Shown: positions 9,769 through 18,865 of the stretch, one piece after another | Numbering within the stretch: the first letter of the stretch is position 1 | Layout of the letters: each line of letters starts with the position of its first letter | NCBI GenBank assembly: GCA_948443845.1 | Contig: CAOJUE010000009.1 | Coordinates: 1-64,000, forward strand | From: an uncultured Eubacteriales bacterium | Lineage (GTDB): Bacteria; Bacillota; Clostridia; TANB77; CAG-508 | DNA: 64,000 nt | Direction of reading: 5' to 3' | The notes under the pieces: generated by a model | Database searches by the model: none | Seen by the model: the letters and a program-made list of their open reading frames with translations, nothing else | What the model was told of the DNA's origin: nothing | Made by a program: the position numbers and the translations under genes

Positions 9769-10453
9769 TCATTCTTCTGACAAATCCATTTTTTCCAATA
9801 AATCTGGTCGTTTTTCAAATGTTCTTTTTAAGGCTTCCTTTTTTCGCCATTTTTCAATATTTTCATGATGTCCGTGATAACAAAACTTCTGGAACTCTTT
9901 CTCCTTCAAACACTTCTGGTCTTGTATATTGTGGATATTCCAACAGTCCATTTGAAAAAGATTCTTCTGTTTTGGATTCGTTTGCTAAAACGCCATCAAC
10001 ATATCTTGAAACGCTGTCAATTAGCACCATAGCAGGCAATTCCCCACCAGTTAAAACATAATCACCAATGGAAATTTCTTCGTCCACGATTTTATCAATT
10101 ACACGCTGGTCAATCCCTTCATAATGACCACATAATAAGATCAAATGTTCCTCTTTCGCAAGTTCCAAAACTTTCTCTTGGGTCAAAGTTTTGCCTTGTG
10201 GCGATAAAAAAATGACTTTTGACTGTTTGCTTCTGATAGATTGGTATGCATCATATACAATATCTGGTTTGATGAGCATTCCTGCTCCTCCGCCGTAAAC
10301 GTTGTCATCTACTTTTTTGTGTTTATCTTTTGAGAAATCTCTCATGTTGACTGTATGAATTTGAATTAAATTTTTATCAATTGCCCTTCCAATCACGCTT
10401 TCTTTCATGGGTTCAAACATTTCTGGAAACAGCGTTAAAACATCAAATTTCAT
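9769..10453 (-). CDS. trmD: tRNA (guanine37-N1)-methyltransferase with CGG +1 site
   Basis: TrmD makes m1G37 from SAM on tRNAs with G36-G37 (Pro, Leu and Arg-CCG isoacceptors) and so prevents +1 frameshifting. The SPOUT fold is clear: [10 protein letters not shown] and [14 protein letters not shown] form the knot. The first frame ends [10 protein letters not shown]. The universally conserved SGHH follows only if the C of CGG at 9874-9872 is skipped, giving [19 protein letters not shown] and a protein of about 227 aa. Without the shift the C-terminal domain needed for tRNA binding is lost. It lies between rimM and rplS. Confidence 0.95.
9872..9874 (-). other. CGG +1 site 4 (trmD)
   Basis: Frame reads TTA TCA|CGG|ACA TCA TGA; skipping C gives TCA GGA CAT CAT. 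The Gly is the invariant one of the TrmD SG(H/N)H motif, one of the two best indicators that the site is read as glycine. Confidence 0.93.
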
Positions 10454-10468
10454 CTTTAACCTCGAATT

Positions 10469-10979
10469 CTAGTCAAGTCCTTCTATCAAATGAACCGTAA
10501 TTTTGGCATTTTCGACATCAATTTTTTGAATGACATCTGGAATTCCAGGAAGCAATTTCGTCTTTCCCATTTCGTCTTTTACAACGTAAATGTCGTTGGC
10601 ACCTGCCACTGAATAAATATCATCGACTTTGCCCAAAAGTTCATTTTCATCTGTATAGACTTCTAAGCCAATCAAATCAGCAATATAATAAACGCCTTCT
10701 GGAAGTTCTCCTAAATCTTCTCTTTTTACGAATAAATAAGTATTCCTCAATTTTTCGGCTTCTTCAACAGAATCACAACCTTTGAACTTCAAAATCACTT
10801 GATTCTTATGATAACCGAACTTTCTCAATTTGTTTTTCTAGCATTTCCTTTTTGCCTTTTAGAAAAACGTTTGATATTTTCTCAAATACGCTATTGTCTT
10901 CTGCAAAAGAATTTAGTTTTACTTCGCCTTTTAAGCCTTTACTACTTACAATTTGACCTAATTCCAAATATTCTTTCAT
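10469..10979 (-). CDS. rimM: Ribosome maturation factor RimM with CGG +1 site
   Basis: A 16S rRNA processing/30S maturation factor that binds S19. The N-terminal barrel is read from ATG 10979: MKEYLELGQIVSSKGLKGEV. It runs for 54 codons to GTT CGG TTA TCA TAA. Skipping the C of CGG (10817-10815) continues as KV-G-YHKNQVILKFKG into the PRC-barrel half with YYIADLIGLEV and LLPGIPDVIQKID. The total of 169 aa is normal. Read without the shift, the gene appears to begin in the middle with its N-terminal domain missing. It lies between khpA and trmD. Confidence 0.93.
10815..10817 (-). other. CGG +1 site 5 (rimM)
   Basis: Frame reads AAA GTT|CGG|TTA TCA TAA; skipping C gives GTT GGT TAT CAT AAG. 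Lys or Arg would also be acceptable at this position in RimM, so this site does not by itself distinguish Gly from Arg. Confidence 0.88.
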
Positions 10980-10981
10980 AC

Positions 10982-11212
10982 TTACCCTACAAATTCCACA
11001 TTAATTTTTTTGCGTTCTTTGCTAGCAACAGATTTCATAACAGTTCGAATGGATTTCGCCATTTTTCCTTGCTTACCAATCACTTGACCCATATCATTTT
11101 TATCCACATTCACTTGATACGTAATGATGTCATTTGCGATTTTTTCTTCAATAGAAACAGTTTGTTTGTTATCTACCAAGCCTTTAATGATTATTTCTAA
11201 TAATTCTTTCAT
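10982..11212 (-). CDS. khpA: KH-domain RNA-binding protein KhpA
   Basis: A small KH protein (76 aa; formerly YlqC) that binds RNA, with KhpB as its usual partner. The KH signature is visible as MGQVIGKQGKMAKSIRTVM, containing GxxG-type GKQG. It is placed, as in most Firmicutes, between rpsP and rimM, 2 nt before the rimM start. The ATG at 11212 is chosen over an upstream GTG because AGAGG sits at the right distance. Confidence 0.92.
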   Translation of the reverse strand: MKELLEIIIKGLVDNKQTVSIEEKIANDIITYQVNVDKNDMGQVIGKQGKMAKSIRTVMKSVASKERKKINVEFVG

Positions 11213-11228
11213 AAACACCTCTTAAACC

Positions 11229-11465
11229 CTATTTTGTAGCTTTTGCAATTAATGCTTTTACTGTTTCAGTTGGTTGTGCACCATTTTTAATCCAAGTTGT
11301 TACTTTTTCGTTGTCTAAAACAATTGTAGATGGTTTTGTCATAGGATCGTATGTTCCGATTTGTTCAATGATTTTTCCATCTCTTGGAGACTTAGAATCA
11401 GCTACTACTATGTGATAGAAAGGAGCCTTCTTTTTTCCAACTCTTTGTAATCTTATTTTTACCAT
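11229..11465 (-). CDS. rpsP: 30S ribosomal protein S16
   Basis: Ribosomal protein S16 (78 aa), a complete match to the family: [20 protein letters not shown], then [16 protein letters not shown] and the C-terminal [12 protein letters not shown]. It stabilises the 16S 5' domain. It stands in conserved order after ffh and before khpA. No in-phase CGG. Confidence 0.97.
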   Translation of the reverse strand: MVKIRLQRVGKKKAPFYHIVVADSKSPRDGKIIEQIGTYDPMTKPSTIVLDNEKVTTWIKNGAQPTETVKALIAKATK

Positions 11466-11535
11466 TATTTCACCCCCTGTAAATTTTTAATTTATAATAA
11501 AATTATAATTTAAAAATGAATTATAATATTATTTT

Positions 11536-12904
11536 CTATTTTAAATCATCAAAATCACTCATATCAATGGCATCTGGGTTGATGTTCATTTTGCGCATCA
11601 TATTTTTCATTTTTTTGGGTGATTTCATTTCTTTCATCATTTTTTGTGTCATTTCAAATGTTTTCATAAATTTATTGATTTGTTGCACAGTTGTTCCGCT
11701 TCCTTTGGCAATTCGGATTCTTCGACTGGCATTCAAAATCTTAGGGTCTCGCCTTTCTCCGTGCCGTCATGGAACAAATCATGGCTTCGATTCTTGCTAG
11801 TTCTTTGTCATCAATTTCAACATCGGATAATTTTCCCATTCCTGGTATCATTTTTAAAATCGAGGAAAAAGAACCCATTTTCTTCATTTGCCTTAGTTGT
11901 GCTAAATAATCGTCTAAATCAAATTTATTTTTCTTCAAACTTTTTTCTAATTTTTCGGCTTCTTCTAAATCAAAACTCTCTTCTGCTTTTTCGATAATCG
12001 AAAGTACGTCTCCCATTCCTAAAATACGAGATGCCATTCTTTCTGGGTGGAATTCTTCGATGTCGCTTAGTTTTTCACCTGTTGCCGCAAATTTAATGGG
12101 TTTTCCAGTAACTTTTTTTACGGATAAAGCCGCACCTCCTCTGGTATCACCGTCTAATTTGGTTAGCACAATTCCATCAATGCCAACTTCATTATTAAAC
12201 GTTTCTGCAATATTGACCGCATCTTGACCTGTCATGGAGTCCACAACAAGCAAAATTTCATGCGGTTTGACACTTTTTTTGACGTCTTTTAATTCTTGCA
12301 TTAATGCTTCATCAATTTGCAAACGTCCAGCTGTATCTAAGATGACAACATCGTTTAATTTGGAAATGGCAACTGACATGGCTTGTTTGGCAATTAAATT
12401 GACATCTTTTGTCGTTTCGTTGGCGTAAACAGGAATATCGAGTTGTTTTCCAACGACTTGCAATTGCTTGATAGCAGCAGGTCTGTAGACATCGCACGCA
12501 ACAAGCAAAGGCTTTTTGCCTTGTTTTCGAATAAGATTGGCAAGTTTTCCTGCAGTTGTAGTTTTACCAGAACCTTGCAAACCCACTAGCATAATGACAG
12601 TTGGTGGATTTGGCGTAAAATTCAATTTGGCATCTTCTCCGCCAAGTAACTGGACTAACTCATCTTTTACGATTTTAATGACTTGTTGTCCTGGCGTTAA
12701 TGATTTCAAAACATCTTGCCCAAGCGCCTTTTCTTCAATAACTTTGACAAAATCTTTGACGATTTTATAATTGACATCGGCCTCCAATAAAGCAAGTTTT
12801 ACTTCACGCGTTACTTCTTTTAAGTCACTTTCTGTAATTCTGGCTTTGCCTTTTAGTTTTCTGGTTATTTCTTGTAATCTGGAAGATAATCCTTCAAACG
12901 CCAT
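11536..12904 (-). CDS. ffh: Signal recognition particle GTPase Ffh with CGG +1 site
   Basis: The SRP54 GTPase that targets ribosome-nascent chains to the membrane. N and G domains include G1 GLQGSGKTTTAGKLA, DVYRPAAIKQL, G3 DTAGR and G4 TKLDG. The M domain is cut after SMTARRKARP unless the C of CGG 11761-11759 is skipped, giving MTA-G-ERRDPKILNASRRIRI, with the SRP-RNA-binding helix, and MMRKMN at the end. The total is about 455 aa, as usual. Loss of the shift would remove the RNA-binding signature RIAKGSGTTVQQ. The start MAFEGLSSRL at 12904 is preferred. Confidence 0.95.
11759..11761 (-). other. CGG +1 site 6 (ffh)
   Basis: Frame reads ACG GCA|CGG|AGA AAG; skipping C gives GCA GGA GAA AGG CGA GAC CCT. 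The residue lies in the variable spot of SMTPxER in Ffh, so it is informative for frame but not for amino acid identity. Confidence 0.9.
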
Positions 12905-12929
12905 TGTTTCCATCCTTTCTCATTTGCTT

Positions 12930-13283
12930 TTAAACTAAGCAATTTAGTTTATTCTTCACATCCTCAAGAACATTTGCAATTTCGCTATCACTTGAGTTTT
13001 CTGTTAAATTGCTGATTTCGGATAGGATATTGGCAATTTGTTCTTCTTGCATTTTATTTTTCTTCATGATTTGCAACTTTTCTTCGTATTCGAAAAGTTT
13101 CTTTTCTCCTTTCTTCAAGTTATCTCGCACAGCTTGCCTTGTGATTTTCTCGTTTTCTGCAATTTCTGCTAGAGATAAATCGTTATTGTAGTAGTCATTT
13201 AGCATATCGTATTGCTTTTCCGTCAACAATTTTCCGTAAATTTCTAATAGAATACTGAGTTTGATACTATTTTCAATTTCCAT
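12930..13283 (-). CDS. ylxM: YlxM-type DNA-binding/SRP-associated protein
   Basis: A small helix-turn-helix protein of the YlxM/p13 family, whose homologues are encoded before ffh and stimulate SRP GTPase. The 117-aa sequence includes LLTEKQYDMLNDYYNNDLSL, a sigma-70 region-4-like HTH (LAEIAENEKITRQAVRDNLK) and a longer-than-usual C-terminal helix. It heads the operon; the promoter should be in 13284-13340. Confidence 0.88.
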   Translation of the reverse strand: MEIENSIKLSILLEIYGKLLTEKQYDMLNDYYNNDLSLAEIAENEKITRQAVRDNLKKGEKKLFEYEEKLQIMKKNKMQEEQIANILSEISNLTENSSDSEIANVLEDVKNKLNCLV

Positions 13284-13397
13284 GACTACTCCTTTTTTGA
13301 TGTAATGCTATTATACTTTACACTATTTTTTGGCATTTGTCAAGGGATTTTTAAGTAAAATTTGATTTTTTTATGAAATTTTTGAAAATTTCGAGAT

Positions 13398-13552
13398 ACC
13401 TCTAAAACGCATTAGAATCGTTTTCTTGCGATTTTTTGTTTTACTAATATTTTATGTCTACTCTTTCCAAAAAAATCACTCTCCATTGATTCTAATGCAT
13501 TGACCAAAAAGTCATTTTTCTGATATCATGTATTTTCATCTATCTTAGAGGT
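13398..13552. repeat. Nested inverted repeats in a 395-bp intergenic region
   Basis: The gap 13284-13678 holds no gene. It contains two nested complementary pairs: ACCTCTAA (13398-13405) with TTAGAGGT (13545-13552), and GCATTAGAATC (13409-13419) with GATTCTAATGC (13488-13498). Together they would fold into a long-armed structure of about 155 nt on either strand. The small hairpin TGACCAAAAAGTCA follows at 13501. Either a structured RNA or a mobile-element footprint (MITE-like) is possible. I see no protein frame in it. Confidence 0.6.
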
Positions 13553-13644
13553 GCAAAAATATGCCTAAAATTGATTTTCTGAAATTTTTAGTCATTTATC
13601 TTGATTTTTTAAGATTCGTCGCTTAAAATCGCTTTTATACAAAA

Positions 13645-13675
13645 GTGACCAGATAAAAATTTCTGGTCGTTTTCC
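13645..13675. terminator. Bidirectional terminator hairpin
   Basis: Arms TGACCAGA and TCTGGTCG with an AT loop, followed by TTTTCC on the plus strand and by TTTTGT on the minus strand. It sits next to the stop of the DUF4179 gene at 13679. Confidence 0.7.
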
Positions 13676-13678
13676 ATT

Positions 13679-14695
13679 TTAGCTTTCCTGTTTTGTTAAA
13701 ATAACGCTAGAACAAAAAGGTTTTAAGTAAAGTTCCAACTCGTCTAAATCATCAAAAAATGTTCCGATATTATCATAATGTATTTTTATTTGGTTAGCAT
13801 GATTATATTCAAACGATGAAAGTCCATATTCCTTTCCATTGCACTTTATCGAAAATAAATTCAAATCGTCTGACACATCAAATTTTTCTTCTAAATACTC
13901 GCTAATATTAAATGAAGATACTAATTTTAACTCGAGCACCATTCCTGTTGGCGATAATGTTCCTGTGCAAGATTCAACATACTCGCTTTTTTCGGCCAGT
14001 GTATATGAAATATTCATGCTTTTTCTCATCGCTTCACAAATTGTTATGTCAAATTTCCAAGTTCCTTCTAGTACTTCTTTTGCGCTATTTTCATAGGTAA
14101 TGTCCAAACTTTTTATGTCAAAATATAATTTTTCAAATTCTTCTGCTGGTCTTAAACCAAACAAAATGGAATCTGCAAATGTTGTATCCGTCAGTTTGAT
14201 TGGCTCATTCATCCAATTAATAGAATTGTACAAAGGAAGTTCCTCTAGCGTCTTAGCATATTTGAATTCACTTTGATAAATCACTTTTTGCTGCTCATTT
14301 TTGATGGTAAAATCGTGAAATCGAATCGATTTTACTTTTTCTTTTTGTGTTTCAAACTGAAATGCAAGATTCAAATTCAAATTATCCAAAACTAAATTCT
14401 CTACTCTTATCCCCACTTCTTTGTCATAAACATAATCCATTTTTTCACTTTGAACATAACCATTTTCGACCGCCATATCAATCGCTTCATTCGTGTTATT
14501 AAATATATTTTTAATGTACTGTTCTATATCTTTTGCAAAAACAACTCCTGTCATCAACACAAAACACGCACAAACTGCAATTCCTATTTTTTGATAAATA
14601 AATTTTCTTTTTCGGTTCATTATTTCCTCCTTTTTAATTTCCGCTATTGCTATCTTTAATTTTACTTTTTTCATGATTTCTTCTTCCATACTCAA
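13679..14695 (-). CDS. DUF4179-type membrane-anchored anti-sigma factor
   Basis: 338 aa: a short cytoplasmic N-terminal part, one membrane helix (IAVCACFVLMTGVVFA, residues about 35-50) and an extracytoplasmic domain of the DUF4179 type, recognised by NGYVQSEKMDYV followed by VGIRVENLVLDNLNLNLAFQ. Genes of this type accompany ECF-like sigma factors and act as their anti-sigma factor. Its start overlaps the stop of the sigma factor gene by 4 nt, so the pair is translationally coupled. The signal sensed is unknown. Confidence 0.8.
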   Translation of the reverse strand: MSMEEEIMKKVKLKIAIAEIKKEEIMNRKRKFIYQKIGIAVCACFVLMTGVVFAKDIEQYIKNIFNNTNEAIDMAVENGYVQSEKMDYVYDKEVGIRVENLVLDNLNLNLAFQFETQKEKVKSIRFHDFTIKNEQQKVIYQSEFKYAKTLEELPLYNSINWMNEPIKLTDTTFADSILFGLRPAEEFEKLYFDIKSLDITYENSAKEVLEGTWKFDITICEAMRKSMNISYTLAEKSEYVESCTGTLSPTGMVLELKLVSSFNISEYLEEKFDVSDDLNLFSIKCNGKEYGLSSFEYNHANQIKIHYDNIGTFFDDLDELELYLKPFCSSVILTKQES

Positions 14696-15198
14696 TCACC
14701 TACCCCAAGTTCCTTTTTTATTTTTTGGCGAATTCGAAACAATCTCGTTTTCACATTTATTTCGGAAATATTTAATTCTTTTGCAATTTCTTTGATGCTT
14801 TCAAAAGAATAATAAAACATGGTTACAATTTTAAAATCCACTTCTTTTAAGTTTGCCAGACTTTTCTCAATTTCATCCCTTTCGGCTGAAAATAAATTCG
14901 CATTTGAAAATGATATGCTGTTTTCATAATCCGAAATGTCAGAAGTTACTTTCCTTTTTCTTAATTTTTCTTTAATTAAATTTCTTGCAATTCCCGCAAT
15001 ATATGCCTTTAAATCGGTTATTTCTTTGGCTTGATTTTTCCATAGCACAAAAAAAGTATCTGCCACAATTTCTTCTTTGTCCTCGGCACTTAGATTGCTC
15101 CCAACCGCATGATTAATAATTGTTTTTACATAGGACGTAAATTCTTTTACAATTGCTTCTAAATCAAATGCTTCATTTCTTTCTTTAGAAAATTTCAT
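14692..15198 (-). CDS. ECF-type RNA polymerase sigma factor
   Basis: A 168-aa sigma-70 family protein with region 2 (EEIVADTFFVLWKNQAKEIT, residues about 47-66, then LKAYIAGIARNLIKEKLRKR) and region 4 (YYSFESIKEIAKELNISEIN, the HTH for the -35 element). Gene order sigma then anti-sigma, with a 4-nt ATGA-type overlap, supports joint regulation with the DUF4179 protein. The secreted GH73 enzyme at 15314 lies upstream in the same direction but behind its own terminator. Confidence 0.9.
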   Translation of the reverse strand: MKFSKERNEAFDLEAIVKEFTSYVKTIINHAVGSNLSAEDKEEIVADTFFVLWKNQAKEITDLKAYIAGIARNLIKEKLRKRKVTSDISDYENSISFSNANLFSAERDEIEKSLANLKEVDFKIVTMFYYSFESIKEIAKELNISEINVKTRLFRIRQKIKKELGVGD

Positions 15199-15270
15199 CT
15201 TACTGCTCCTTTGATAAGATATCTTATATCCTATAATGGATAAATTTTGTCAAAAAGTTACACTTTTATC

Positions 15271-15304
15271 AAAAAAATAAGCAAAGATTTCTCCTTACTT
15301 ATTT
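15271..15304 (-). terminator. Terminator after the GH73 gene
   Basis: Minus-strand arms AATAAGTAAGGAGA and TCTTTGCTTATT followed by a run of seven T. It starts 10 nt beyond the stop at 15314. Confidence 0.85.
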
Positions 15305-15313
15305 CTTAACCTC

Positions 15314-17608
15314 TTATATTACTTTTCTTCCTTCTGCTTTTCCATATTTTAAATAATGCATGTAATATTCCTTATAATTATTTTGATATGCATCTTGTAA
15401 ATCCTTATACGTTGCTTTGTAAACATTAATATTAAACGTCCAACTCGTTCTTCTACCCTCATAAATACCATGATTCAAGAAATGAATGATTGCCAACGCA
15501 TAATTGGTTCCAAAAGCAGCTTTGATATCCGCATTATAATTTACATACATACTTACATCAAATATAGCACTCGCTCTTCTTCCCTCATGTATTCCATAAT
15601 TTTTGAAATGTTGATAAACTTTTTTATAATCTGTTTTATATTCATTTGCAACATCTGCATATAACGACAAATACACATTCGGATCAAAGAAAATACTTGC
15701 CATACGACGCTCACTAATTCCATATTTCGCAAAATGAATTAGCAAAGCACTACCATTATTTCCATATGCCATTTCTAAGTCCTTGTAATTCGCCTTATAA
15801 ATTTCTGGACTATACACAATAGAAGATGTTCTTCCTTCTTGAATTCCGTGTTGCAACCAATGTCTTTTTAATAAGTCATTATTGTTTCCCAATGCTGCTT
15901 TGATATCTAAATTATGTTCCGCATAAATGGTAGGGTCAAATAAAATATCTTCCACAACCGCATCAAAACCACCCATTCTGCCTTCTTGGATTCCGTAATT
16001 TAGATAATGCTGAATTAATTGCGAACCATCAAAATCCGTTAAATCTCTATAATAATATTTATAAAAAGTACCATCATATTCGGAAGAACTTTTTCTATAT
16101 TCTTTGCAACCATTATTCATAAAGTGATAGCAAGCTGCCAAATAATCATTTCCAAATGCAACCTTAATATCATAATTATTTTCCACATAATATTTTACAT
16201 TAAATACTGCCGAAGAGTTTCTTCCTTCTTGCATTCCATTGCTTACAAAATGCTCATATAATTTTGTTTCATTATAGCCAAATACCGCTTTGATATCTGG
16301 ATGTTGATCCGCATAATAGCGATAGTCAAAAACAAAGGTTGGGAAATTATTTTTCTTTGAAATATCCGAACGTAGCACATAACCATAGGTTCCATCGGTG
16401 TTAGAAACGATCGTATCCCAATATTTTCCATCAGGCGATGTCTTGCTTGCTCGTTCCACAACTCTTATTTTCTCATCTTTATTCAAATAACCAACAATTC
16501 TACTGCTATTTGGTCCCGCTCTTACCGCCAATTTATCTTTTAAAACCGTAGCATCTTCAAAATCAATCGCTGAATTTTCGGTCGTACTAGGTCTGCTACA
16601 TGCTCTTGCTGGCATATTCTCATATAATGGTATCACAAATGTATGATGAATCGTTGCCAATGTTCCCGAAATCGTATAATAACTTTTTAGCAAAGTAGCA
16701 CTTGTTTGCGCTCCCATAATATCTTGCTGATATTGATGTGAAAACAAAGAAGCCTGATTAATCACATTAAATCTTTGATAATACAGTGTATTTTGTCCAC
16801 GTCCTATATATTGTGATTTATAATAATCAGAACCGCCAACAATCGAATTTTCTACCGAATTCCACCCTTTATTTTGTGCATATCTTAAGCCATTTGTAAT
16901 AACGGTACTTGCACCATTTCCATACGCTCCAACATTAAAAAAGTTGTAATACCCAACATATTGCCCATTATAGCCGTTACCTGATATCAAAGCAGAATTT
17001 CCTTTTCCCTGCTCATTAAAAATCTTGGCTAAAATCGAATAACCATTCAAATTGCACTGTGCACTTGCTTTTACAATAGCATTAATGGTCGTCGGATTGT
17101 TCAAATATCCATAAGAAGCATATTTATTGCTAATGACTTGCTGAATATTTTCAGCTGAAACATCCGCACTTTCTAGATTTTTAAATTGATAAACACTGGT
17201 TTCGTCTAATGAATTTCTTGGATCCATCATATATTTGATAGCATCAATGGAAGCACAATTCCAACCTGTGTCGTATTTTGTCGAACCGCAAATCGGACAA
17301 TACCATTTTCCTTGATATTTGCTTGATTGACTAAATAAATTCTTAGGAGATCTGCCATGCCCCTGATATTCCATGGTAATGGCCTCTGTCCAATCAATTC
17401 CAGTGTAACAAACTTCAAAATGATAATTTCCATATTTTCTTTTCAAATCCTGAATCGCGCTTTTTACGCCAGGATATTTACTTTCATTAATTCCATTAAT
17501 ATCAGAACTCAAAGTCGCTGCAAAGGAAAAACTGCCATTGATTAACAAAATATAAATAAAACTGGCAAAAATAACGAAAAGTTTTGCTAATTTGCTATTT
17601 TTCATCAC
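15314..17608 (-). CDS. Secreted GH73 glucosaminidase with SH3 and eight C-terminal repeats
   Basis: A 764-aa exported cell-wall hydrolase. The signal peptide (LFVIFASFIYILLINGSFSFA, split as LFVIFASFIYIL then LINGSFSFA) ends near residue 31. The GH73 endo-beta-N-acetylglucosaminidase domain (about 165-300) contains the presumed catalytic Glu in AKIFNEQGKGNSAL and the YVGYYNFFNVGAYG block. A bacterial SH3 follows (KLAVRAGPNSSRIVGYL). The C-terminal 340 residues are eight repeats of about 41 aa with the pattern YxxxxxDIxxAFGxN...HFxxxGxxEGRxSS. Likely role: peptidoglycan remodelling, with the repeats as wall anchor. Confidence 0.88.
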   Translation of the reverse strand: MMKNSKLAKLFVIFASFIYILLINGSFSFAATLSSDINGINESKYPGVKSAIQDLKRKYGNYHFEVCYTGIDWTEAITMEYQGHGRSPKNLFSQSSKYQGKWYCPICGSTKYDTGWNCASIDAIKYMMDPRNSLDETSVYQFKNLESADVSAENIQQVISNKYASYGYLNNPTTINAIVKASAQCNLNGYSILAKIFNEQGKGNSALISGNGYNGQYVGYYNFFNVGAYGNGASTVITNGLRYAQNKGWNSVENSIVGGSDYYKSQYIGRGQNTLYYQRFNVINQASLFSHQYQQDIMGAQTSATLLKSYYTISGTLATIHHTFVIPLYENMPARACSRPSTTENSAIDFEDATVLKDKLAVRAGPNSSRIVGYLNKDEKIRVVERASKTSPDGKYWDTIVSNTDGTYGYVLRSDISKKNNFPTFVFDYRYYADQHPDIKAVFGYNETKLYEHFVSNGMQEGRNSSAVFNVKYYVENNYDIKVAFGNDYLAACYHFMNNGCKEYRKSSSEYDGTFYKYYYRDLTDFDGSQLIQHYLNYGIQEGRMGGFDAVVEDILFDPTIYAEHNLDIKAALGNNNDLLKRHWLQHGIQEGRTSSIVYSPEIYKANYKDLEMAYGNNGSALLIHFAKYGISERRMASIFFDPNVYLSLYADVANEYKTDYKKVYQHFKNYGIHEGRRASAIFDVSMYVNYNADIKAAFGTNYALAIIHFLNHGIYEGRRTSWTFNINVYKATYKDLQDAYQNNYKEYYMHYLKYGKAEGRKVI

Positions 17609-17696
17609 TAATTCCTCCTAATTTATTATGAGAAAATTATATCGGTTTTAGTCAGAAAAGTCAACACGAAAAAAGATTTTGATGTCAAATTTTGTC

Positions 17697-17728
17697 AAAA
17701 AAGACTTTTCAATCTTGAAAAGCCCTTT
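17697..17728 (-). terminator. Terminator after the secD/secF-like operon
   Basis: Minus-strand hairpin GGGCTTTTCAAGATTGAAAAGTC followed by TTTTTTGAC, abutting the stop at 17729. Confidence 0.85.
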
Positions 17729-18862
17729 TTATTGAAATTTCGTAATATCACCAACATGCGTTGCAAAATATGGTTTCTCTTTGCCATTTTCCTGTAAAAA
17801 CAGGGTAAATTCATCGTCAAAATAAAAATATCTTGGTAAATCTTCGTTAGGTGGCTCTAATGATGTCGTCCATACCTCCATATCAATAACTGCTTCACTT
17901 TTGATGGAACCACCTTCTTCATCTAAATTCATTTTAATCGTTTGAATCGCCTTCAAAATTGTAGCAACATCACCATCTGCTGTATCAAATTCCTTGTTTT
18001 CCAATTCGTAATATTCTCTTTTTACATCAAACTCAATTTCTGGCACTTTTAAAAAATCAGTTTCCTTAAACGTTCCATTTCCTTTATAAGACTCTCCTTT
18101 TTTCAGCATATTTTCGTAAATCTGCCCAAACGTATTCCCTAGATTGCCTTTACACAAAATCACTTGGTCGCCTTCGACTGTATTTAAAATGACCGCACAA
18201 TCTTGCTCAGTGTTATAATAAAGCACCTTCACTTGATTTCTAACCTTTTCATCGGTTTTGCTATCAATTCCAAAATATGAAATATTTTCATACTGATTGG
18301 CAAATTTCCCCTGCTCTATTTTACTAAATTGGTATGGATATGAAAAATCACGTTTCAACATCGTATAAAACAAATAACGTTTGATATCTTCTTTTCCTTG
18401 TTCTAACTGGCTTTCACTCCAATCAATGTTTTCCAATACATCACTAGTTTCGCCAAATTTCTCTTGAATTCCTTTTTCGATTTCCTTTTTCAAATCTAAG
18501 GTTTTTAGTCCAAATTTCTTATAATAATATTCATCTGAAATCGAATTTTCATTAAAATCTTGCTGATTCAAATGTTCCACCATTGCAAGAGGTTCCAAAA
18601 ACTGAACCTCTTGATGAATCACTTCGTTTATCATATCATTCCAAATCAATTGAAATGTCCCACACCAAGCAGTATCTGCAGAAATCACATCATTCATGGT
18701 TGGTACAACTTCAAGTTTTTCCGAAGTTTCAAGATTCGAGCCTATTTTCGAAAATTCCGCTATACAGGCCTTCTTCGATAGCCTCGTTATGAGAAAATAC
18801 AAGCCTATCCCGAAAATCATCATTAACACAATAACCAATAAGATTTTGGCTTTTTGCTTCAT
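17729..18862 (-). CDS. Membrane-anchored extracytoplasmic protein, unknown
   Basis: A 377-aa protein with one N-terminal membrane helix (ILLVIVLMMIFGIGLYFLIT) and a soluble, acidic extracytoplasmic domain. Near the end PRYFYFDDEFTLFLQENGKE resembles the reactive-site-adjacent strand of serpin-like folds, but I cannot assign a family with confidence. It starts 4 nt after the SecF-like stop, so it may assist the same export machinery. No in-phase CGG. Confidence 0.6.
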   Translation of the reverse strand: MKQKAKILLVIVLMMIFGIGLYFLITRLSKKACIAEFSKIGSNLETSEKLEVVPTMNDVISADTAWCGTFQLIWNDMINEVIHQEVQFLEPLAMVEHLNQQDFNENSISDEYYYKKFGLKTLDLKKEIEKGIQEKFGETSDVLENIDWSESQLEQGKEDIKRYLFYTMLKRDFSYPYQFSKIEQGKFANQYENISYFGIDSKTDEKVRNQVKVLYYNTEQDCAVILNTVEGDQVILCKGNLGNTFGQIYENMLKKGESYKGNGTFKETDFLKVPEIEFDVKREYYELENKEFDTADGDVATILKAIQTIKMNLDEEGGSIKSEAVIDMEVWTTSLEPPNEDLPRYFYFDDEFTLFLQENGKEKPYFATHVGDITKFQ

Positions 18863-18865
18863 TTT

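Noticed and set aside
9872..10817. Quadruplet CGGN decoded as arginine
   Set aside because: Arg would suit RimM, but TrmD, the prepilin leader and the ABC exporter demand Gly.
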